64,000 bases of DNA, taken from Bacteroidota bacterium. GTDB lineage: Bacteria; Bacteroidota; Bacteroidia; Chitinophagales; Chitinophagaceae. Positions 58,102 through 64,000 of this stretch are shown here, piece by piece. How positions within the stretch are numbered: position 1 is the stretch's first letter; every line of letters begins with the position of its first letter. A program made the translations under genes and the position numbers. The stretch covers positions 77,684 to 141,683 of the forward strand of contig JADJQP010000008.1 of NCBI GenBank assembly GCA_016712665.1, in the 5' to 3' direction. The notes beneath the pieces were generated by a model. It worked only from the letters and a program-made list of their open reading frames with translations. It ran no database searches and had not been told where the DNA came from.

Positions 58102-58127
58102 CTCCTTTTTTTCGCGAAAAAAAGGAG
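58102..58127. repeat. 26-bp perfect palindrome
   Basis: CTCC, seven T and CG read into CGCG-centred symmetry and the exact reverse complement. It lies between the phage operon promoter and a terminator. It may end rightward or leftward transcripts or bind a dimeric protein. Confidence 0.55.
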
Positions 58128-58134
58128 AATTTTT

Positions 58135-58164
58135 ATAAAAAAAGAGCATACATAGTACGCTCTT
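58135..58164 (-). terminator. Terminator downstream of the 76-codon gene
   Basis: A 10-bp stem with one G-U pair (58142-58151 with 58155-58164), 3-base loop, followed on the reverse strand by a run of seven T. It separates the small-gene operon to the right from the phage operon. Confidence 0.85.
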
Positions 58165-58192
58165 AATTGTGGTTCTTAGTGCCTATAAAGGC

Positions 58193-58423
58193 TTATTTTT
58201 CATCTTCCAATGGTGGCAGGGGTGGGGAGCTGTGCAAAATTTTGTCCGCTATTTCAGCCGCTAATGTCGAAATGGGTTTCATGCCCATTTTTACAAAGTG
58301 TCGGTAAAATTTTTCAAATAAATAGCCGTTGTAGTACTGCTCACATGAAAGGCTTTGCAATTGGTTTAATGTTTCGTTTTGCACTATGGTTTTATAGTCG
58401 GGGTGTTTATAGCTTGTTAGCAT
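58193..58423 (-). CDS. Hypothetical phage-type protein
   Basis: This 76-residue protein opens MLTSYKHPDYKTIVQNETLN and has a cysteine-containing helix (QLQSLSCEQYYNGYLFEKFY) and a proline-rich end (HSSPPLPPLEDEK). It follows the next upstream gene by ten bases and ends before a good terminator. No family recognised. Confidence 0.5.
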   Translation of the reverse strand: MLTSYKHPDYKTIVQNETLNQLQSLSCEQYYNGYLFEKFYRHFVKMGMKPISTLAAEIADKILHSSPPLPPLEDEK

Positions 58424-58433
58424 GGTAATAAAT

Positions 58434-58628
58434 TTAAAGGGTTAAGGGTTCTATTTGTCTGTTCTCTTTGCATATCAAATTGCACCATTTTAGTAGTTCA
58501 TCCAATCGGGGTGCGTGGTCTTCTTCTTCTGTAAATGCATCATCCATTGCAAGGAAAAGCAATACTTTTTGGTTTGGGTGCGCTTCCATTAATGCGCTTA
58601 CTTCAATCTCCATTTCTTTGAGAGTCAT
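58434..58628 (-). CDS. Hypothetical phage-type protein
   Basis: This 64-residue acidic protein opens MTLKEMEIEVSALMEAHPNQ, with VLLFLAMDDAFTEEEDHA and a C-terminal helix (LDELLKWCNLICKENRQ). It is ten bases upstream of the 76-codon gene and likely in one operon with it. No family recognised. Confidence 0.5.
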   Translation of the reverse strand: MTLKEMEIEVSALMEAHPNQKVLLFLAMDDAFTEEEDHAPRLDELLKWCNLICKENRQIEPLTL

Positions 58629-58655
58629 ATATTAAAATTTTTGAGGTAAAAAAAT

Positions 58656-58681
58656 AGCGCACCCAATCGAATGGGTGCGCT
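58656..58681. terminator. Bidirectional terminator
   Basis: A 10-bp GC-rich stem (58656-58665 with 58672-58681), 6-base loop, T run on the right and A run on the left. It lies eight bases after the DUF932 stop and can end that gene. Confidence 0.88.
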
Positions 58682-58688
58682 TTTTGGT

Positions 58689-59528
58689 TTAGGAAAGTGA
58701 TAAAACGGATTCCAAAATTTTGTTATCAAATTGGCGTTGGCTCTCAAATGTTTTCTTCAAGTCCTTGTGCAGTACCTCGTTAAAAGCATTGTATCCAATC
58801 CATAAATTCGGGTCATAGTCAAGAATTAAGCACTCATTTTTTATGGTGTCAATTACTTGTTGCGCTAATTTGCTCGGCTCGGGGTTTTTATCGGATTTCT
58901 CAAATTTGAATACATTGGTATCCATGCAAACCACTTGTACAAACTTGCTTAAATCGTGAATTGGGGCTTCTGCAAGTACATCAAATTTGCGTTTGATGTC
59001 GTAGTACTCATTGTTCAAAAAAAGTGCTACCATGTCATTAATTTGAGGAATTACAATGTTTTCAATCTGTCCTCTGTGCTTCACTTTGAAACCTACTTTT
59101 GTCTCTGCCACGTGCAAACCATTTGAACAAACTTTGCGAAAAAAACCAAATCTTCCGCTTGGGGCGGTGCTACCATCATAACCATTTGTAAATCTGAGCA
59201 TAGGCAAAATTTTGTCGGCTCCGCTTTTCACATTTACAATGTAGTTTTCATCTTGCAAAATATAGTCAACTGCAAAACTGCGGTTTCCTCTATTAATGCT
59301 CTGCGTTTGGTAATTGATGTCGGCTTCAATCAATGCTCTTTCCACTTCAAGGAAAAAATTTTCATTTGGTAGATGGGCGTATTTGTTGGAAACAACATTT
59401 ACAATCTGCCCCTCTGAAAGAATGGCGTTTTCTAGTCCAATCCTTGTTGGCATTCCTGTAAGGTCTGCCAATTTTACGACTTCGCTTTTTACGAAAATGT
59501 CGTGTTTTACTAATCTGTCTAAATACAT
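58689..59528 (-). CDS. DUF932 phage/plasmid-like protein
   Basis: The 279-residue protein has GSTAPSGRFGFFRKVCSNGL and DILQ-type strands near the middle, NPNLWIGYNAFNE (YDPNLWIGYNAFNEVLH) at the end and FQREFDNKILESV-type close. These are features of the DUF932 family (also called phage/plasmid-like protein) found on mobile elements. The function is unknown; anti-restriction or DNA modification has been suggested for relatives, without proof here. It has its own terminator and seems monocistronic. Confidence 0.68.
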   Translation of the reverse strand: MYLDRLVKHDIFVKSEVVKLADLTGMPTRIGLENAILSEGQIVNVVSNKYAHLPNENFFLEVERALIEADINYQTQSINRGNRSFAVDYILQDENYIVNVKSGADKILPMLRFTNGYDGSTAPSGRFGFFRKVCSNGLHVAETKVGFKVKHRGQIENIVIPQINDMVALFLNNEYYDIKRKFDVLAEAPIHDLSKFVQVVCMDTNVFKFEKSDKNPEPSKLAQQVIDTIKNECLILDYDPNLWIGYNAFNEVLHKDLKKTFESQRQFDNKILESVLSLS

Positions 59529-60100
59529 AAAATTTGTACAAGTTTTTAGCGAGGTTGTGCCCCTCTTTTTGTTTAATTAATACCTAAATATACAACAAAT
59601 GTTTTGAAAAAACAAAGCATTTTAGTACTATTATTTACAAATATATCTTTATTATTTTGCTGTAAAAATCTCTATTCATCTGTGTTTCAAAACAAACTAC
59701 AAACCAAAATTTATAAAATTTGGGTTGTAGTTGCTGTAAGCCGACACCCACGCCATGCGCTCGGGGAGTGCGCACGTTAAAGGCATAGGATATATGAGCG
59801 CGCGCCCTTATGAAGCACACGTTGGAGTTTCTCCTACGAGTACCAATTACCATGTATGCATGTCTATCATGCTTCATGATAGTCTTGCAGACATCACCAT
59901 GTAATTGTGCGTATGCCTTTAGGCTAGCAGTATTACATGGTGTCTATTAGGCGGCCTGTTTGAATCGAAATGAATGAAGCGAAGTCAGCCACGTGCTGGA
60001 GTGCCGAGTAACGGAGCGACGGCGTGGCGTAACGAAGGCTGAATGAATGAGATTGATACAAGCCCAGTGCGCAGGAGGATGCCATCTACAAAATATTCCA
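59529..60100. other. GC-richer non-coding region with hairpins
   Basis: No gene is supported in these 572 bases. The part 59640-60060 is clearly more GC-rich than its surroundings and rich in inverted repeats: one stem of 59860-59885 (CTATCATG/CATGATAG), GTCTTGCAGAC, and CCATGTAATTG/CAATTACCATG-like ends about 50 bases apart (near 59843 and 59899). It could hold a structured RNA, a transfer origin or a replication site; this is inference. Confidence 0.45.
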
Positions 60101-60130
60101 AAAAAAGAATGACACACATGTGTGTCATTC
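60101..60130 (-). terminator. Terminator after radC
   Basis: A 24-bp perfect palindrome (60107-60130, CACACATGTGTG core) is followed on the reverse strand by six T. It lies 18 bases past the radC-family stop. Confidence 0.8.
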
Positions 60131-60148
60131 CTAAAGCATTTAGCTGTT

Positions 60149-60592
60149 CTAAATGATACCTTCATCTCTAAAGCTAAAATAGGACTCAGCAGTTAGAATG
60201 ATGTGATCAGCTACATTGATATCAAGTAATTTTAATCCATTCGTGATACGCTCTGTTAAGGCCTTATCTTGTGCGCTTGGATTTAAGTTACCTGAAGGGT
60301 GGTTGTGTGCCAGGATAATGTTAACAGCTAAACTCTCCAATGCTATTTTAGCAACCATTCTGGTGTCAACTACAGTGCCGGCTATACCACCTTGACTAAT
60401 CTTTGCGAAGCCAATGGTGTAGTTGCCTTGGTTGAGTAGTAGAATAAAGAAGCTTTCATAAATTTCGATATCATCTGAATAGAATCGCTTAATGAATTCG
60501 TAAGCCTGGCGTGAGGATGTAATACGTTGTTTTGGAAATTCTGAATGTTCCTTCTTCAGGCTGAATAATGGGATGTTCGCTGTGTTTGTCAT
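60149..60592 (-). CDS. radC: RadC-family JAB/MPN protein
   Basis: The 147-residue protein contains the JAMM metal motif HNHPSGNLNPSAQD with MVAKIALESLAVNIILAHNH before it and VADHIILTAESYFSFRDEG at the end. It is the short form without the N-terminal helix-hairpin-helix of chromosomal RadC, and is typical of mobile elements; a role in DNA repair is not established. The 240 bases upstream (60593-60832) show only AT-rich sequence with no gene. Confidence 0.85.
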   Translation of the reverse strand: MTNTANIPLFSLKKEHSEFPKQRITSSRQAYEFIKRFYSDDIEIYESFFILLLNQGNYTIGFAKISQGGIAGTVVDTRMVAKIALESLAVNIILAHNHPSGNLNPSAQDKALTERITNGLKLLDINVADHIILTAESYFSFRDEGII

Positions 60593-60832
60593 GAGCTATT
60601 TTTTTGTTTGCCTCGTGACCTGTTGCGAACAGATATAATTTCAAAGGAGGAATTGGAATAACATGCCTCATGTTTATGCCGAGAAAATCCTTTTAAATTC
60701 TATCCGCAACGGAATTTTGCAAACGAAAAATGTCGCATCGTAGCCCAAAGAGCAAATTTAGCATAAAAGCCCCACTTTTGCATAAAACATGTTATATGCA
60801 GTTTAAAATCATTTCAACTTCCTTCTACAATT

Positions 60833-63800
60833 TTAATTTTCATCTTCGCTTAACTCATACAAGGCATAAACCAGCTGGTCTATTTCTTTATCGGTTTTTC
60901 TATCAGGGTTTTTTAAATCCAATGCTTTTTGGCTTCGCTTGTAAAGTAAGTTTCCCATTCTGCTTCTTCGCTTAGCGACAATTTAATTTTCTTTTTTCCT
61001 AACTCTTTTATGAAATCAGCATACGAAAGCAAGTACCAATTGTGTATTTTGTTAGAGATTTCCTCAATGCAAATTTTCTTTGCAAATTCCTTGCAACTTA
61101 CATGATAGGTCTAATAATTCTCTTTTAGTTGATATAATTAAATCTACCTTATTTGAAAAATGGTTTTGACATATTTTCTTGCTATTTGAGATTGGTAGGT
61201 TTCTAATTGCCTCTGGGTAAACATGTAGATTACTGCTTAAATTAATTTGAAATAGAAATTCACTAATTTGGAATTTATAAGAGCAATAAGATATTTTAAA
61301 TCAACCTCATTTGATAATTGAAGTTGCCTATCAGAACCTTTAACTCCCCTTTGTTCAACATTGATTAAGTTTTTCCATAGAATTAAAACACTCATTGTGT
61401 CATTCACATAGAAGTGTTCATCGTCATATGTTGCCATTATCCCCTCTGTTGTAGAAATATTTCTAACAAGAAGTTTTTCGTTTTCAAAAAGTTGCGGAAA
61501 TTTTGGTCTATGCATCTCACTTGGGATATAGTCCATCTATCTATTATCCCAAATTAAAGAATACCTATTAACATTTTTCCCCTCTATGTATTTTCTGCAT
61601 GTTGGCTTGTCACAATTAGAACTTAGTAGCCTATCCTTTGATGCTCCGGTTATTGAATTGTGAGGCACTGCGCCAATTACAGCGTAACAAAATCCTCCAA
61701 TAAATAGGAGTTATTTCTTATTTTCATAATTAAACTAACTCCACCCGCATCTAATTCAGCCCGAAATGTCTTATTGGGTAAATTATTAAAGATTGACTTA
61801 TCAATTATAGATTTAATACCTCCGATAAATTCTATTTCATTAGCAGGTTTTGAACAAATTATTGTTTTACTTGGCAACTGATTTTTAACAATAATAATCG
61901 CAGTTTCCACAGCGACCCCTTTAAAACGTCAATATTAGAGAGATCTGCAATTTCAATTAAGTTCACTTCATTAAGAAACCAATTTCTTGTAATGAAGAAT
62001 AGTTTTGATTAAAAAATGAGGAAGGAAAATAAACGATAAGAAACCATTTGGTTTGAGTATTTGCAAAAGCCAATTCATTGAAAACAATATAGAGATCAAA
62101 TCGTCCAAATGTTCTAGAGTATTTTGAGTTTTTAGATATGAAATAATCCCGTTGAACTTTTCAATATTCTCGGCCCTTACATACGGCGGATTCCCAATTA
62201 CCACATCAAAGCCCCATTGGCAAACACTTCTGGAAATTCATTATGCCAATTAAATGCTTTATCACCTGCTACTGTTGGATCATCAATTAAGGAGTTTCCA
62301 CATTTAATGTTGTTACTTTAGGTTAGATAGTTTACGGCCTTGTTTTGCAGTACGAAGCCATAAAGACAATTTCGCAATCTCAATACTTTCTTCGTTAATG
62401 TCTACCCATAAATATTTTTTCCAAAATGGTAATATCAGTATCAAACAAGCGCAAAGGAGAATTGGTTAGCTCGGCAATAATATCATCAACAAATTTATGT
62501 TCCTGTACTAAAAAAGTTAACCGCCTGGTTTAAGAAAGCACCGCTGCCACAAGCAGGATCCAGTATTTTTAATGTCAACAACCAGTCTTTGTAATGGTTT
62601 AAGGTGGTGTATAGTTCAATGCCTTTCGCATTTAGTTTTCCATCTGTTTTTTGAAGTTCAAAAATGGCAATGTCATGATCTAATTCCAGCTCCGTTTTTT
62701 ATCCGAACACAATTTCCCAATGGTGCTTTCAACGATGTACTTGGTAATGTATTTGGGTGTATAAAACACGCCATCCTTTTTACGCTTGCCCTTGGTTTTA
62801 TCGGCTACTTCGCCTTTGAGCTCCGCTTCAACTTCTTCAATTTCGCTAAGCGAATGTTCAAAAATATGTCCGAGAATATTTACATCAACATCCGTGTTGA
62901 AATCGTATTTCGAGAGTTTTAATAAATCATCTTTCAGCACAGCATCATCCACAATTAATGTGTCTAATACTTCATCAGGCGCAAATATTTCTCCGCCAAA
63001 TTCTGGAATAAGCATTCTTCCTTTTTGGTCTTTCTTTCAATAAATAAATTGTTAAAAAACAAAGCAACTAAATGGTACAATGGTTTAGGGGTGTCGAAAG
63101 CATCATTCTTTAAGTCATTCCATTTCTCTACAATTTGTACAATGGAGTTAGTAGATACTAACCCTTTGTCTTCGCAAAAGCACAAACAATACTTTATCTA
63201 AGAACTTCTGTGATTTTTAAAGAGCAATAGTTTATCGTATTGTGGATTATTCTTTATCACATTTTGGAAGAACTATTTTTAAATGAAGAATAGTCTTTGT
63301 ATAAACTCTTGGTAATATTCTCTTCGTGAAACTTGGTTTCTTGTCGTAATAATTTGGGAATATTTTTATCAAGCAAACCTTCTTTGCGGAGATAGAGGTA
63401 AAATCGTTTAAAGGTTTCTTTATCTAGATTATACAAATCAAATTCTTCATAATCTCTTGCATCATCTAAATAAAATCGTAGTTTGTGGAAATTTGAGGAG
63501 ATTACATAACTGCAATCTTTGTGGTTGTTCTTATAACTGAACGCTTGGTCTTTTTAACAGCATCCAAGTTTTAGTTTTATTGTCCTTTAATTCTATCACC
63601 CCAACCACATTCTCCCTTGAAAAATAGCACCATCTTTTTTTTGAATTGGCTTCGTTTTCTTTTCGGTTTTGAATGTTAAATGGTTTGTTCTGGAAAAACT
63701 GAATAACCCAACACGGCTCGAAAATATCTTTTATAAATCCTTCTTGGTACTGCTCTTCCTGCAACTTTGATGTTGGTAATTTTATTGGCGCTATATACTT

Positions 63801-63889
63801 CTTTAAAACGCAAATAGGCCTGTTCAACAACTTCTTGATCGAGGAAGCCTAAATGTTTTCGAATGATTGATTCTTGGAAATAATGACAT
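60833..63889 (-). pseudogene. Type IIG restriction-modification protein, shattered
   Basis: Fragments in order on the reverse strand: FQESIIRKHLGFLDQEVVEQ and an N-terminal nuclease core VVGVIELKDNKTK (PD-ExK type); VDVNILGHIFEHSLSEIEEV, VFYTPKYITKYIVESTIGKL; the methyltransferase motif GNPPYVRAENIEKF (NPPY at 62181-62192); a TaqI-like specificity region (FENEKLLVRNISTTEGIMAT); and an end WYLLSYADFIKELGKKKIKL to EIDQLVYALYELSEDEN at 60833. More than ten indels break it. An intact relative would be about 1000 residues, methylate adenine and cut DNA. The start, ATG 63889, also needs an indel. Confidence 0.8.
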
Positions 63890-64000
63890 TAGTCGTGGTT
63901 TGTTATTAAATCGCATACAACGTTCTGGCAGCGAGCGCAGATAGCGGAGTTAAAGGAACGAAAACTTTTGGTTAGACAAAACATACTGAGAACAATAATC

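Larger units (their letters stand above)
39142..58164. mobile_element. Integrated phage-like element
   Basis: The element opens behind the 3' end of a tRNA with a tyrosine integrase, followed by a 17-kb block of phage genes on the opposite strand (portal-like, lipoprotein, holin, endolysin-like, tape measure, tail). No terminase, capsid, head protease, replication or repressor gene is recognisable, and many genes are frameshifted, so it is probably defective. The right border is not visible: radC and a broken restriction gene to at least 63889 may still belong to it. I found no second copy of the tRNA 3' end within the window. Confidence 0.85.

Noticed and set aside
59635..60165. Two reverse frames of 72-80 codons in the GC-rich gap
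   Set aside because: Composition is biased to Cys, His, Arg and Ser as expected from repeats; one overlaps the radC terminator.

Overview
The window comes from a low-GC member of the Bacteroidota, probably a Chitinophagales/Saprospirales-like lineage, though order-level placement is inference. The support is: a GldH gliding lipoprotein, three proteins with Por/type IX secretion C-terminal tails, a TamL-type outer-membrane lipoprotein, a short RpoD-like sigma factor, DUF4834, DUF4476 and DUF1835 proteins, and promoters of the Bacteroidota TTTG-N19/20-TAnnTTTG form.

Positions 1-38991 are ordinary chromosome. In order they hold: a tRNA-Ala with three decayed tRNA-like copies; lipid A and envelope genes (lpxB, an outer-membrane barrel, galE-murF, lptB, gldH, tamL); yicC, marC, pepT; a secreted cytochrome/copper-monooxygenase-like protein; a TrmH methyltransferase; sucC; two polysaccharide genes (WecA-like transferase, UDP-sugar dehydrogenase); rpoD; a type II topoisomerase B subunit; an FG-GAP protein; recR; folK; sppA; a UbiA-maf pair; an arginase-family enzyme; and a radical SAM protein.

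At 39068-39141 lies a tRNA with a CAT anticodon. Immediately after it an integrative element begins with a tyrosine integrase reading rightward. A phage structural and lysis module follows, read leftward from 58014 to 40409: portal-like protein, structural proteins, lipoprotein, holin, endolysin-like protein, tape measure, tail protein. No terminase, capsid or protease is recognisable. Four copies of a conserved element (TGTCC plus a T4-5 run, 18 bases, then nAnnTTTR) precede phage genes on the same strand and look like a phage-specific promoter family. Between the tape measure gene and the last tail gene sits an AT-rich cargo block: an unknown 152-residue protein, a J-domain protein with two membrane segments, and a broken NucS-like endonuclease gene. 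To the right are small phage-type genes, a DUF932 gene, a RadC-family gene and the shattered remains of a type IIG restriction-modification gene that runs to the window edge. The right end of the element is not in the window.

Frameshifts are common. Five interrupt chromosomal genes (1913-2214, pepT, tamL, an esterase, sppA) and more than fifteen lie in the element. Many fall in homopolymer runs, so sequencing or assembly error is a serious alternative to real decay, but the density is clearly higher in the accessory half. Genes are given below over their full reconstructed span, with the break marked.
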